Positions 17,315 through 25,887 are shown, counted from the first letter of the stretch. The stretch: DNA of 64,000 nt from Solibacillus sp. FSL K6-1523 (GCF_038005225.1 NZ_JBBOSU010000001.1:360001-424000), one strand, 5' to 3'. The notes: generated by a model from the letters alone, not told the origin. A program made the numbers and translations.

Positions 17315-17914
17315 TTCAGATATTTTGCAAGAAAGGGGAATAATTATGGAATAAAAAAAGGTGAAATTTGAAAATAAATCGAAGGTGAATAAAAATTCTG
17401 CTTGAATAATAAAAATAGCTAAGTTATCTGTTGTTTTTCTAATAATGGTTAATGTGGAATGTTGGAGTTATTACCTTTCCTACGATAATATAACAGTGAC
17501 TGATACAGAATAAATTAGTTGTAAATAGTATTATGCATTGATATATCAGTGTATTAGGTGAGAAGTCAGAAAATTGATAACTGCCTTTGAGTCGTTTCTT
17601 TCATAAAATACAAACTGTTTATAACAGTTTTCATGAAATGATATTTTCGTTGTTTCGAGATGGAAAAATTGATTTCGCAGAGAATAGTTCAATTTATTCG
17701 AATGAAGGAAACTGATATTTTTATTTATGAAAAGTAAATTTACGTTCATAAAAGCAGCTTGAAAAGTGCAATGTGTAGGTTTGTATAAATATACGCTGTA
17801 TTTAAGGCGCTTTTTTTCAAACGATTTGACGCATTGGGGAGAGTTCTATAAAGTCGAATTAACTTGTTTCAGCCAAAGTTTCCTACTTTAAGTGTGGAAT
17901 GAATAGCAAATACG

Positions 17915-17936
17915 CAATTACACCGAGGTGTAATTG
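17915..17936. repeat. 22-bp palindrome, member of an intergenic repeat family
   Basis: CAATTACACC and GGTGTAATTG flank GA. The same palindrome with one compensatory pair change occurs at 41754-41775, and a half copy occurs at 53848-53859. It is 26 bp before the flavin reductase ATG. Confidence 0.6.
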
Positions 17937-17962
17937 ATCAAATAGAAAGAGGTAAAATAACA

Positions 17963-18574
17963 ATGAGAGCTATTGATCCGAATGAATTAACAGAGCGAGA
18001 TAATTATAAATTTTTAATTGGTTCAATCATTCCACGTCCGATTGCATTGATTACGTCAATGTCAGAGGATGGTGTTGTGAATGCAGCACCGTTCAGCTTT
18101 TTTAATATTGTTTCATCGAATCCTCCTATGATTTCAGTAAGCATTCAAAGGAAACAGGGGAAGATGAAAGATACAGCCCGTAATATAAAAGGAAATCAGC
18201 AATTTGTTGTACATATTGTAGATACTAACAATGTAGAAAAAGTAAATGGGACCGCAGCGAATTTAGCACCTGAGGAAAGTGAAGTCGAAAAAGTTGGGTT
18301 GACGTTGGTTGATAGTACTACAATTCGAGTGCCTGGTATTAAAGAAGCAAAAGTTCGAATTGAATGTGAGCTTGAAACGGCCTTAGAACTTGGTGGTGAT
18401 GGAGAAAGTAAAGGCTGTGATTTAATCATTGGTAAAGTAACCCATTATCATATAGAAGAAAGTATTTATGAAGATGGACGGATTGATCCAATTGGACTAG
18501 CTGCCATTAGTCGTTTGGCAGGGAATGATTATGCTAAAATAGGGAAGCAGTTTACAATAGAGCGTCCACTTTAA
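17963..18574 (+). CDS. Flavin reductase-like domain protein (FMN-binding split barrel)
   Basis: 203 residues with the flavin reductase/DIM6-NTAB layout: IPRPIALITSMSEDGVVNAAPFSFFNIVSSNPPMISVS near residues 22-60, then a central PEESEVEKVGL and a final DYAKIG. These bind FMN and reduce it or use it for NAD(P)H oxidoreduction; the physiological partner is unknown. AAGAGGT is 9 nt before the ATG. It heads a tight cluster with an enolase-superfamily epimerase (13 nt gap) and a GNAT protein, so the three are probably cotranscribed. Confidence 0.85.
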   Translation: MRAIDPNELTERDNYKFLIGSIIPRPIALITSMSEDGVVNAAPFSFFNIVSSNPPMISVSIQRKQGKMKDTARNIKGNQQFVVHIVDTNNVEKVNGTAANLAPEESEVEKVGLTLVDSTTIRVPGIKEAKVRIECELETALELGGDGESKGCDLIIGKVTHYHIEESIYEDGRIDPIGLAAISRLAGNDYAKIGKQFTIERPL

Positions 18575-18587
18575 AGGAGAATAAATT

Positions 18588-19700
18588 ATGTTACAAATAA
18601 AAACAATCGAAATTTTTAATATTGAATTACCATTAATCGAGCCATTTATCGTTAGCTATGGTACGTATCCAAATATGCCATCGATCATTGTAAAAATGAC
18701 GACGCAATGTGGACTAATTGGCTGGGGAGAAGCAGTTCCAGATGAGCATGTAACAGGTGAAACATTGGAAGGGACTTATGCAGTATTAAAGCATACATTA
18801 GCACCCGCAATGATTGGTGAAAATCCAATGAATTTTGAGGCGCTTCATACGAAAATGGACGCACTTATTTATAGTGCACCAGCAGCAAAAGCGGCGATTG
18901 ATATTGCGTGCTTTGATCTTGTCGGCAAAAAGTTAAATGTACCTGCTTACCAATTAACAGGTGGTCGTTATCATGAAAAATTCCCAATTACGCATGTGTT
19001 AAGCATTGGCACACCTGAAAAAATGGCCAATGAAGCAGCAGAGCGTGTAGAAATGGGCTATGAGTCATTCAAAATGAAAGTTGGACGTGATGTGACAAGT
19101 GACGTTGCACGTATTCAAGCAGTTCGTGAACGTATTGGCAAGGATATTGCGATTCGTGTTGATGTCAACCAAGGTTGGGTCAACAGTTCGACAACGATGC
19201 AAGCGGTTCGTGAATTAGAGCGTCTAAATATTGATTGGCTAGAGCAACCTGTGCGCGCGGATGATATTGATGGCATGGTAGAAATTAAATCAAAAACATC
19301 AATCCCAATGATGATCGATGAAGGTTTACGTGGTTTCCGTGATATGCGTGAAATTATTGCGAAGCGTGCAGCGGATAAAGTGAATATTAAATTGATGAAA
19401 TGTGGGGGCATTTATCCAGCGATGAAGCTTGCTCATATGGCTGAAATGGCAGGCATTGAATGTCAAATCGGTTCTATGGTTGAATCTTCTGTTGGTTCAG
19501 CAGCAGGGTTCCATGTAGCCTTTTCAAATAAAGCGTTTACGAGTGTGGAGCTAACAGGACCACTTAAGTTCTCAAAAGATATCGGTAATCTTCAATATGA
19601 TGTACCGTTTATTCAGTTAAACGAAAAACCGGGCTTAGGCATTGAAGTAGATGAAACGATTTTAGCTGAATTAACGCGTGAAAAAGATGTGGTGCAGTAA
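18588..19700 (+). CDS. Dipeptide epimerase (enolase superfamily, MLE subgroup)
   Basis: 370 residues. Muconate-lactonising-enzyme subgroup: FKMKVG supplies the KxK acid/base pair (Lys 162 and Lys 164), Mg ligands are Asp 192 (VDVNQGW), Glu 219 (DWLEQP) and Asp 244 (IDEG), and the opposite-face base is Lys 268 (NIKLMKCGG). This arrangement fits L-Ala-D/L-Glu and related dipeptide epimerases (YkfB group), used in recycling cell-wall peptides. AAAGGAG precedes the ATG. The dipeptide specificity cannot be assigned from motifs alone; o-succinylbenzoate synthase is less likely. Confidence 0.85.
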   Translation: MLQIKTIEIFNIELPLIEPFIVSYGTYPNMPSIIVKMTTQCGLIGWGEAVPDEHVTGETLEGTYAVLKHTLAPAMIGENPMNFEALHTKMDALIYSAPAAKAAIDIACFDLVGKKLNVPAYQLTGGRYHEKFPITHVLSIGTPEKMANEAAERVEMGYESFKMKVGRDVTSDVARIQAVRERIGKDIAIRVDVNQGWVNSSTTMQAVRELERLNIDWLEQPVRADDIDGMVEIKSKTSIPMMIDEGLRGFRDMREIIAKRAADKVNIKLMKCGGIYPAMKLAHMAEMAGIECQIGSMVESSVGSAAGFHVAFSNKAFTSVELTGPLKFSKDIGNLQYDVPFIQLNEKPGLGIEVDETILAELTREKDVVQ

Positions 19701-20378
19701 ATGATTGCCACAGGTTTTTTAGGTGAAGTACCATATGAAGTGCAATTGTTAACAGAAGCGCATATTCCGCAGTTGGAAGTATTGCAGCAAGAAGTTGTGG
19801 AGGCATTGCCGGATAAAGCGATTTTACAGCCGCTAGACGAGGGCGAGCTACGCAATATTTTACAAGGGAACGGCTTAATGATTGGTGTATTTGCGGAAGG
19901 TTCACTAATGGCCTTCCGTGCGTTGCTAAAGCCAGGGATGGATGAGGAGCACTTGGGACTGGATGTAGGTTTGACGACATATGCGCAGTTGCAACAAGTG
20001 CTTTATCAAGAAATTTCAAATGTGCATCCACAATTTCGTGGATACGGCTTGCAGCGAACGATGGCGGATATTATTATGCAGCAAGTGGATACGAATGAAT
20101 TTAGCGTCATTTGTGCGACGGTCATGCCATTTAATATCGCGAGCTTAAAGGATAAATTTTCGCAAGGAATGCATGTTGCGGCTTTAAAGTATAAATACGG
20201 TGGGAAGTTACGCTATGTATTTGCGAAATTTTTAAATGAGGAAATAAGAAATTTCGCAAGTGAGACGGAACTTTCAATGGCGGATACAGAAGGTCAGCAA
20301 AAGTTACTAAAGGAAGGCTATATCGGTATTTCAATGCGTCAAAATGAGTCTGAGTGGTTCGTAAAATATGTGAAGTAA
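19701..20378 (+). CDS. GNAT family N-acetyltransferase
   Basis: 225 residues. The acetyl-CoA pyrophosphate loop reads VHPQFRGYGLQRTM (about 111-124), the GNAT motif A, and VMPFNIASLKDKF resembles motif B. The ATG directly abuts the stop codon of the epimerase, so translation is probably coupled; its own ribosome site is weak. Its position behind a dipeptide epimerase suggests it could acetylate an amino compound from the same pathway, but the substrate is unknown. A terminator follows within 10 nt. Confidence 0.8.
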   Translation: MIATGFLGEVPYEVQLLTEAHIPQLEVLQQEVVEALPDKAILQPLDEGELRNILQGNGLMIGVFAEGSLMAFRALLKPGMDEEHLGLDVGLTTYAQLQQVLYQEISNVHPQFRGYGLQRTMADIIMQQVDTNEFSVICATVMPFNIASLKDKFSQGMHVAALKYKYGGKLRYVFAKFLNEEIRNFASETELSMADTEGQQKLLKEGYIGISMRQNESEWFVKYVK

Positions 20379-20384
20379 CAGCAA

Positions 20385-20430
20385 AAAGGATGAGGCGCGT
20401 AATTTTAAACGTTTGCCACATCCTTTATTG
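20385..20430 (+). terminator. Intrinsic terminator
   Basis: Arms AAAGGATG..GGC and GCC..CATCCTTT end the flavin reductase/epimerase/GNAT operon. Confidence 0.75.
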
Positions 20431-20464
20431 TTTTTTAGATTCCATGAAATTTGTAAGCTCCCTA

Positions 20465-20572
20465 TTAAATATCGTTGTCACCGAAACTGTCTAAATCAAA
20501 GAAGTCCTGATCATCCTCATACAAGTAAGATACATCATTTTCATCACAGTCTAAATAAGTGTAGTTTGTCAT
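20465..20572 (-). CDS. Putative 35-residue acidic small protein
   Basis: An ORF of 35 codons starting at ATG 20572 with AAAAGGAGA 8 nt upstream. The peptide (starting MTNYTYLDCDEN, ending FGDNDI) contains about a third Asp/Glu, with no basic residue and no membrane segment. It is too short for standard gene calling. Its strong ribosome binding site and biased composition argue for translation. It faces the GNAT operon and its terminator. No family recognised. Confidence 0.55.
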   Translation of the reverse strand: MTNYTYLDCDENDVSYLYEDDQDFFDLDSFGDNDI

Positions 20573-20658
20573 TCGTATCATCTCCTTTTTCTAATAATAC
20601 AATATTCTGAATGTTTTTAAAAGTGTTTTATGCTGAGTGAAATGGAAGAGGGAAACAT

Positions 20659-20672
20659 CGAAAGCGCTTTAA
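20659..20672. promoter_or_regulatory. Candidate cre (CcpA) site
   Basis: CGAAAGCGCTTTAA matches the catabolite-response consensus TGAAAGCGCTTTCA at 12 of 14 positions, including the whole palindromic core. It lies 87 bp upstream of the small acidic ORF and 140 bp upstream of the small membrane protein at 20813. The left part also pairs with GCGCTTTCG at 20696-20704, so a long hairpin is an alternative reading. Confidence 0.4.
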
Positions 20673-20812
20673 ATGCGAGTAATGCTGTATTGGCTGCGCT
20701 TTCGGATTTTTAAAATTTAATTTGAAAAAACACAGAAGTAATATTCTCATTTGAAACCAATTCAAAAACTGAATCGTATTGAGTAGAAAGTAGTGTGGGG
20801 GGGTCTTTAATT

Positions 20813-20992
20813 ATGAATGAAAAAAAGCCATTTAACGATGTAGGCGAGCATTATCAAAAGCATGTTGGCGGAATTCCTAGTAATGCGGATTTGAAGAAAA
20901 TGCCGAAGATGATTCGCCTCATTGGATACTTCCTGATTGGTTGTGCTGCAATCTTTATTGTACTCTTTCTATTTGGCTGGCTCATAAGTTAA
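20813..20992 (+). CDS. Small single-pass membrane protein, 59 residues
   Basis: Hydrophilic N-terminus (MNEKKPFNDVGEHYQKHVGG) and one C-terminal transmembrane helix at about 37-58. ATG 20813 is preferred over the in-frame GTG at 20795, which sits within the G-rich ribosome site. No family recognised. It stands alone upstream of the ABC exporter operon, separated by 220 bp. Confidence 0.65.
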   Translation: MNEKKPFNDVGEHYQKHVGGIPSNADLKKMPKMIRLIGYFLIGCAAIFIVLFLFGWLIS

Positions 20993-21214
20993 CGGACATA
21001 AACAATCTTAAAATTGAATGAAATCTACTATTCTACCTAATCAAAAGCATCTCGAAAAATGTGTGCATATTTTTGTACCTTTTTAAGAGGTGTTTTTTTG
21101 TAATTTTTATCAGAAGGGAATTAATGTATAATTAAAAGTGGGAATATTCTTACATATAAACTATTTAAGAATAAGTTGATTAATGAATGAAGCTAGAAAT
21201 CGAGGGGGAAGGAA

Positions 21215-22330
21215 ATGATTCGCGCATTTAAAATCGGACTCATGATTGAGCTAACGAACCGAAAAAATTTGTTCTCCATACTAATTGTTATGTGTATCGT
21301 TTTTGGCTGTATGTTTTACATGAAGTCACAAGCAATTGGGGATGGTGTTGTTGAAAAAAGGGCAGATTTTTATTCTGCTCAGGCAGCGCTCTCCAAATTC
21401 CAAGTGGTTGATGCTTCTGAAAAAGGTGACGGCAGCGATTTGTATAAAAATTTAAATCAACAAAAAAGTGCGGTTGCCTTGCAAATTGCTACATTAAAAT
21501 TCGAACAACCACCGCTCTATTTTGAAACATCTTTACGAATTGCTAATTTGCGTGAAAAAGCATTTGATTTAGAAGAGTATGAGAAAGTAGCGGAATTATA
21601 TCCATCGCGTATAAAAAATGCGATGGACCAATTGTATTATACCTTTTTAGTGGAAAGTGGCAGTGAAAGCATGCAAGAGCCACTACACTACTTTCCGTTT
21701 TTATTATACTTCTTTAGTATGATAGGGGCTTGGTGGTATGTATTTGTCAGCTTTTATACGAGCTCGATTTTATTGGATGACTTTGACCATTCAAGTTTAA
21801 TAAAAGGCTTTCCGATTCGTTTTGATCAGTATATATTCACGAAATGTATTACGGCCTTTTTGTATGTATTATCATTTATCGCTGTCATATTTATTTGTGC
21901 GCTGCCATTATTACGAAATGGACAAGGGGATGTGCGCTATCCAGTTGCTATTTATAATGGGGAACCCACACTTTATACGACCCTTCAATACATAGGGATA
22001 GGGATTTTTTATATGCTACTTATTTCAATTTTCATCATGTTATTTTCAATTATATTAAATGTATTACTAAAAAATATGTATTTAACTTTATTTGTTCATG
22101 TCATCTTATTTTTCCTACCGACAATGTTTCCGCCACTGATTCAATATATGCCGTATAATCCATTCCACTATATGAATTTTAATGAAGTGCTGAGTGGTGT
22201 TCCACTTGAGCTTGCTGTTCCCGTTGATATTACGATGAATGTAGGGGTGCTCGTAATTAGCATTAGTATAGGCATCATGCTGTTTGTTATTAAGACATTC
22301 TTTTCAACTGGAAAAATTACAAGGGCATAG
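21215..22330 (+). CDS. ABC exporter permease subunit
   Basis: 371 residues. One N-terminal TM helix (about 20-36), an extracytoplasmic loop of roughly 120 residues, then five further helices: the ABC-2-like permease layout. It starts a three-gene operon with a second permease (12 nt gap) and an ATPase (12 nt gap). The start has GGGGGAAGG upstream. The paralogous second permease implies a heterodimeric membrane part. Substrate is unknown; small clusters like this often export peptides or drugs. Confidence 0.8.
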   Translation: MIRAFKIGLMIELTNRKNLFSILIVMCIVFGCMFYMKSQAIGDGVVEKRADFYSAQAALSKFQVVDASEKGDGSDLYKNLNQQKSAVALQIATLKFEQPPLYFETSLRIANLREKAFDLEEYEKVAELYPSRIKNAMDQLYYTFLVESGSESMQEPLHYFPFLLYFFSMIGAWWYVFVSFYTSSILLDDFDHSSLIKGFPIRFDQYIFTKCITAFLYVLSFIAVIFICALPLLRNGQGDVRYPVAIYNGEPTLYTTLQYIGIGIFYMLLISIFIMLFSIILNVLLKNMYLTLFVHVILFFLPTMFPPLIQYMPYNPFHYMNFNEVLSGVPLELAVPVDITMNVGVLVISISIGIMLFVIKTFFSTGKITRA

Positions 22331-22342
22331 GAGGGACTGCAA

Positions 22343-23554
22343 ATGTGGCGGTATTTTAAGTTTGAATGGGTACAGTTTTTTACAAATAAAAAAAATCTAG
22401 CAATTTACTGTTTACTGTTATTCGCCGTTATTTTTTATTCATTTAAAGTTGCACCTGCCTATGATCCAATCGAAAAGGTAGATGAGGATGAAATTGAAGC
22501 ACGCTATTTAACGAGAGCGACATTTCTTCAGGATATGGCGATGAAAGATTTAACGGGCTCGCATCCTTCTGTATTTATGGCGATAGAAATTTTTAATTAT
22601 GTTAATCCGTATGATCAAAAGCGGCTCGATGCGTTGGAGCGTAAGGATTTGAGTACTTATGCTGAAGCGACGAGTGGGTGGTATGACATTACAAATAGCT
22701 TTACCTATCAAAATGATTCGTTCTTTTACAATCCTCGTTACTACACATATGGTAGCCAATATGCTGAGGACGATGCGTTTTATGCCTATTTCGAAAATGC
22801 CAAACGCTACGAATTTTTTGCGAAAGCAGATTATAACTTATCGATTGCCTTGTTTGAGCAAAGGACAGCATTGCAAACGTTGGAAAGGTTATTAAAAGGT
22901 CCGCTCCCACTTATTTTAATCGCATGTGCGCTCTTGCTAGCCATTGACATTGTGACGAAGGATCGACGTAATCCAACAATTTTACGTGGTTTTCCTATTG
23001 CAGACTGGAAAAAACTCTTTGTGAAAGGTTTTGTTGCCTTATTAGGGGGAGTGGCATTATTCATCCCTATTTTAGTAGGAATTATAATTATTGGGTTGCA
23101 AAGTGGTTTTGGTCATTTTGCAATACCGGTACCGTACTATACGGCGAACATGAATTGGATGCAAGAAGGGCTACTAGATGTGATGAGCCTCGGTATGTTT
23201 TTCACGCAATGCTTCCTACTAATCATGATGTGGTTTATTGTCATGATTGCGGTTGTCTTATTAAGCAGTGTGGTGTTCCGCAATGAACTGGTGAATTTGG
23301 CGATTGGGTTGCTTATTATATTTGGCGAGAATTTTTACTTTAACCGCGGAGTAGGTTTTTTCTGGTCTGTGGAAAACTATCCGACTTCCTATATACAGGT
23401 GGGGCAAATTGTTTCGAAAATCCGTAATTATTACTATATGACAGATCAATTAACGGTGGATTTCGGTTTACTGTTGCTCTTTATTTCCACTGTTGTTTTA
23501 TTGATTTTGATGATGGCGATTGCATTAAATAAACGTTTTAAAATGGTCAAATAG
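22343..23554 (+). CDS. ABC exporter permease subunit (paralogue)
   Basis: 403 residues with the same plan as the preceding gene: N-terminal helix at about 17-35, a large loop, then helices from about 190 onward. The shared segment (ILRGFPIADWKKLFVKGF here, LIKGFPIRFDQYIFTKCI in the partner) shows common ancestry. GGAGGG precedes the ATG. It would pair with the upstream permease and the ATPase encoded immediately downstream. No substrate clue. Confidence 0.8.
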   Translation: MWRYFKFEWVQFFTNKKNLAIYCLLLFAVIFYSFKVAPAYDPIEKVDEDEIEARYLTRATFLQDMAMKDLTGSHPSVFMAIEIFNYVNPYDQKRLDALERKDLSTYAEATSGWYDITNSFTYQNDSFFYNPRYYTYGSQYAEDDAFYAYFENAKRYEFFAKADYNLSIALFEQRTALQTLERLLKGPLPLILIACALLLAIDIVTKDRRNPTILRGFPIADWKKLFVKGFVALLGGVALFIPILVGIIIIGLQSGFGHFAIPVPYYTANMNWMQEGLLDVMSLGMFFTQCFLLIMMWFIVMIAVVLLSSVVFRNELVNLAIGLLIIFGENFYFNRGVGFFWSVENYPTSYIQVGQIVSKIRNYYYMTDQLTVDFGLLLLFISTVVLLILMMAIALNKRFKMVK

Positions 23555-23566
23555 GGGGGATTACAG

Positions 23567-24478
23567 TTGATTGAACTTCAAAATATAACGGTGGAATTTG
23601 CCGGTAAAAAGGTACTAAATGATATTAGTATCACTTTTCAGCAAGGTGAGATGATTGGGCTTGTCGCACCAAATGGCACTGGAAAATCGACTTTAATGAA
23701 CGTCTTGATGAATTATTTAAAGGCGAACCGTGGCAGCTTGACGTTTAAAGATGGGCTAAACTATTCTAGTAAATCAAAAGAAGTGAAAATTCATCAATTC
23801 GTTTCGATGATGCCAGACCAAAGTGATTTATACAATCATTTGAGTGGGCGCGATCATTTAAAAATGTTTGCGACAATGTGGAAATCGGATAAGAAGTTGA
23901 TTGATGAAACGATTGAAGCGCTTAATATGGGACATTATGTGAATAAAAAAACGGGTACTTACTCACTCGGTATGCGCCAACGTCTTTGTTTTGCTATGCA
24001 AATTGTTTCGAATACGGAAATAATGTTGATGGATGAGGTAATGAACGGTCTTGATCCGAATAATGTGGAAGTTATTTCCCGTATACTCATGAAGAAAAAA
24101 GAAGAGGGGAAAATGATCATTATTGCCTCGCATTTACTCGATAATTTAGAGAAGTATGCAGATCGTATCTTCTTATTTAAAGAAGGCAAACTTGTAGATG
24201 CTGATGAAATTGTTGCAACGTTTAGTGACTCAGCATTAACGACGTTGCGTGTAAAAAATATGCCGGAGCATGTAAAGCAAGCACTTCTTCAAAAGTACCC
24301 AGCATTATCAGCACAAACATTAGTGAATGGGATGACGCTCGTTTCACTTGGCGCACAAGGTCAAGATACGCTAAGCGACATAACCGCTTTTCTTGTAGAA
24401 AGTAATTTACCAGAGTTTATATTTGGCAACGTGACATTAAATGATTTGTATGCGATGTATTATCATGAGGTTGTTTGA
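23567..24478 (+). CDS. ABC transporter ATP-binding protein
   Basis: 303 residues. Walker A is PNGTGKST (35-42), signature SLGMRQ (133-138), Walker B IMLMDE (152-157) and H-loop His 189 (IIASHLL). The 'LMDEVMNGLDP' segment replaces the usual 'DEPTSGLDP' threonine/proline. The start is TTG after AGGGGGGATTACAG. The last 90 residues form an accessory domain after the nucleotide-binding domain. It energises the two permeases encoded upstream. No terminator is seen directly after it. Confidence 0.9.
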   Translation: MIELQNITVEFAGKKVLNDISITFQQGEMIGLVAPNGTGKSTLMNVLMNYLKANRGSLTFKDGLNYSSKSKEVKIHQFVSMMPDQSDLYNHLSGRDHLKMFATMWKSDKKLIDETIEALNMGHYVNKKTGTYSLGMRQRLCFAMQIVSNTEIMLMDEVMNGLDPNNVEVISRILMKKKEEGKMIIIASHLLDNLEKYADRIFLFKEGKLVDADEIVATFSDSALTTLRVKNMPEHVKQALLQKYPALSAQTLVNGMTLVSLGAQGQDTLSDITAFLVESNLPEFIFGNVTLNDLYAMYYHEVV

Positions 24479-24578
24479 AAATCTTTATATCGAGCTGGAT
24501 TGGATTATTGAAATACGTCCAAAATATATTAAAGACAATTCTTTCCCTTCGCATTATGATTAGTGTGGAGGGATTTAT

Positions 24579-24677
24579 TTGGGGAAAATCGATAAAATTA
24601 TAAATAATGCATGGTTTGTTAGTTTGGTAGCAGGGATTATCATTTATTTTCATTACGACGTTTTACTAAAATGTTAA
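24579..24677 (+). CDS. Putative 32-residue membrane peptide
   Basis: A TTG-start ORF with GGAGGG 7 nt upstream. The peptide begins MGKIDKIINNAWFVSLVAG and ends HYDVLLKC, so it has one hydrophobic helix at about 11-24. The length and plan resemble small membrane peptides, including type I toxins, but no antitoxin RNA is proven. It lies 100 nt after the ABC operon. Confidence 0.4.
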   Translation: MGKIDKIINNAWFVSLVAGIIIYFHYDVLLKC

Positions 24678-24715
24678 ATTTAACCTCAATTTTATCCCAA
24701 CTCTAAATTTCTCCA

Positions 24716-24749
24716 CAAAAAAACACCCTCACCAGTAAAGGAAAGGGTG
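24716..24749 (-). terminator. Minus-strand intrinsic terminator with no gene attached
   Basis: The stem CACCCT/AGGGTG is followed on the minus strand by eight T (24716-24723). No minus-strand protein gene lies upstream of it until 25243, so it may end a non-coding transcript. Confidence 0.6.
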
Positions 24750-24754
24750 CCCAT

Positions 24755-24925
24755 AAACCATTGCTGGTATGCGCTTTATGTATTAGAGCCACATTGCCGT
24801 AGTTTATTATAGAAAGTTTTAAACCACCACTCCTCAAAGTGGGTGTTCGCAAAAGTATTCCTGTCTATCCCAAGTTAAAAACCTGGGCGCGCCATTCGTA
24901 CTTCGATGTAAAACTCCCTGTATAA
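24755..24925 (-). other. Structured non-coding stretch, possible IS200/IS605 right-end relic
   Basis: Minus-strand reading gives CCCAGGTTT/AACTTGGG and then a hairpin around ACCCACT/AGTGG followed by TGGTTTAAA. This is the shape of the omega-RNA 3' end and right end of TnpB elements. No tnpB is left next to it. Identity is uncertain; a small RNA ending at the 24716 terminator is the alternative. Confidence 0.3.
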
Positions 24926-25204
24926 GCATAAAGGTTAAAACTTAATATTCGTACGTACAACGTAGCCTTATTGTTATAATATCTTAACTTATTTAGATGT
25001 GCAACAAAGCTTGTTTTAAGAAAAAAGTCAACTAATTTGCGGGCAGAAATTATGTTAATTGATGTCGGATATTGTTAGAATTTACTGCGGCTAAAAGGGG
25101 ATGGAATATTTTCCTTCAAAATAAATCAGTGCGTAACCTTTTCTTCAATCACTTCATTTCATTTCACCACATATAGATAAGGAATTTTAACTGAACGAAA
25201 ACAA

Positions 25205-25240
25205 AAAAAGCCTTCCTCGTCTAATTGGGAAGCCTTCTGG
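25205..25240 (-). terminator. Intrinsic terminator
   Basis: AGAAGGCTTCCC and AGGAAGGCTTTTTTT sequences on the minus strand form an imperfect stem (AAGCCTTCC / GGAAGGCTT) with a T-run, right after the HD-domain gene. Confidence 0.65.
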
Positions 25241-25242
25241 TG

Positions 25243-25887
25243 TTAATCTTTATGATTTTGTAAAATTTGATTTGTAAGCTGAGCTATGTCAATTGTCGTT
25301 TTTTCCGCGATGACGTCTGCTAATATTTCGTTTTTGAAATAAAGTACGCTCACATGAAGTGGTATTTGAAGCAGTTTAGTAAGAGCGGTTTGGTACATAT
25401 TGACAAATTCACGGTCAGTATTTCCGTGCTTTAGTTCGGCAAAGGATTCATAAAATTGATCGAGCTTATCGGCAAATTCGAGTAGGCGACCTTCAATTGT
25501 TGCATCTTTACCTTCTTTCATACGGGCAAAAAAAACATCTTGTAAATCGGGTGGAATTTCTTCGGATATAAACTTTTCCATCATTTTTTCTTCTACATGT
25601 GCGAGCATTTGCTTTAACTCGAGGCTCGCATGTTTGACTGGTGTTTTAATATCCCCGATAAAAACTTCGGCGAAATCGTGATTGATTGTTTTTTCATATA
25701 AAGATTTCCAATCAATGGAATTACCTGCACGTTCTTCAAGTGTGGCAAAAAACATGGCATATTGCGAAACTTTCCAAGAATGAGCTGCGACATTGTGTTC
25801 TTCATACTTAAAGCGCCCTGGGCAACGAATGATGCGTTCTAAATCATTTAAGCTTGTAAAAAATGCATGAATTCCTATAAAAATCAC
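25243..25887 (-). CDS. HD-domain protein (YfbR-type 5'-nucleotidase family)
   Basis: About 211-214 residues. The sequence LERIIRCPGRFKYEEHNVAAHSWKV followed by INHDFAEVFIGDI gives the H...HD...D metal site of the YfbR/HDDC2 HD-phosphohydrolase family, which dephosphorylates nucleoside monophosphates. The start is unusual. The GTG at 25887 lies inside the GAGGAG(TG) site, and homologues as I recall begin MGIH..., which would place initiation at ATA 25878, 8 nt after GAGGAG. The coordinates given keep the canonical start codon. An ATCTTAAGAAATAC box shared with the two-component locus lies about 65 bp upstream. Confidence 0.85.
   Translation of the reverse strand: MIFIGIHAFFTSLNDLERIIRCPGRFKYEEHNVAAHSWKVSQYAMFFATLEERAGNSIDWKSLYEKTINHDFAEVFIGDIKTPVKHASLELKQMLAHVEEKMMEKFISEEIPPDLQDVFFARMKEGKDATIEGRLLEFADKLDQFYESFAELKHGNTDREFVNMYQTALTKLLQIPLHVSVLYFKNEILADVIAEKTTIDIAQLTNQILQNHKD

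Larger units (their letters stand above)
17071..17962. other. 892-bp intergenic region
   Basis: No convincing gene. The longest ORF (minus, 17546-17749) has no ribosome binding site. The visible structure is a 20-bp palindrome at 17295-17314 and a 22-bp palindrome at 17915-17936. Base composition is very AT-rich between them. The gap may hold promoters for the divergent OFA transporter and flavin reductase genes. Confidence 0.6.
24479..25242. other. 764-bp region with a possible small ORF and structured non-coding DNA
   Basis: No standard gene. It contains a 32-codon membrane-peptide ORF (24579-24677), a minus-strand terminator (24716-24749), a hairpin-rich stretch (24750-24925) that may be a relic of a second IS200/IS605 element, and about 300 bp of featureless AT-rich DNA before the HD-domain gene terminator region. 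Confidence 0.5.

Noticed and set aside
17546-17749. 67-codon minus-strand ORF in the 17-18 kb gap
   Set aside because: No ribosome site; composition is that of random AT-rich DNA.
20413-20610. 65-codon plus-strand ORF
   Set aside because: Antisense to the 35-residue ORF, no ribosome site, and His/Pro/Ser-rich as expected of a shadow frame.
24755-24925. 6S RNA or another housekeeping RNA
   Set aside because: I could not build the long closing stem with a central bubble from this sequence, and the hairpin/GGTTTAAA end fits an IS relic better. Left open rather than called.
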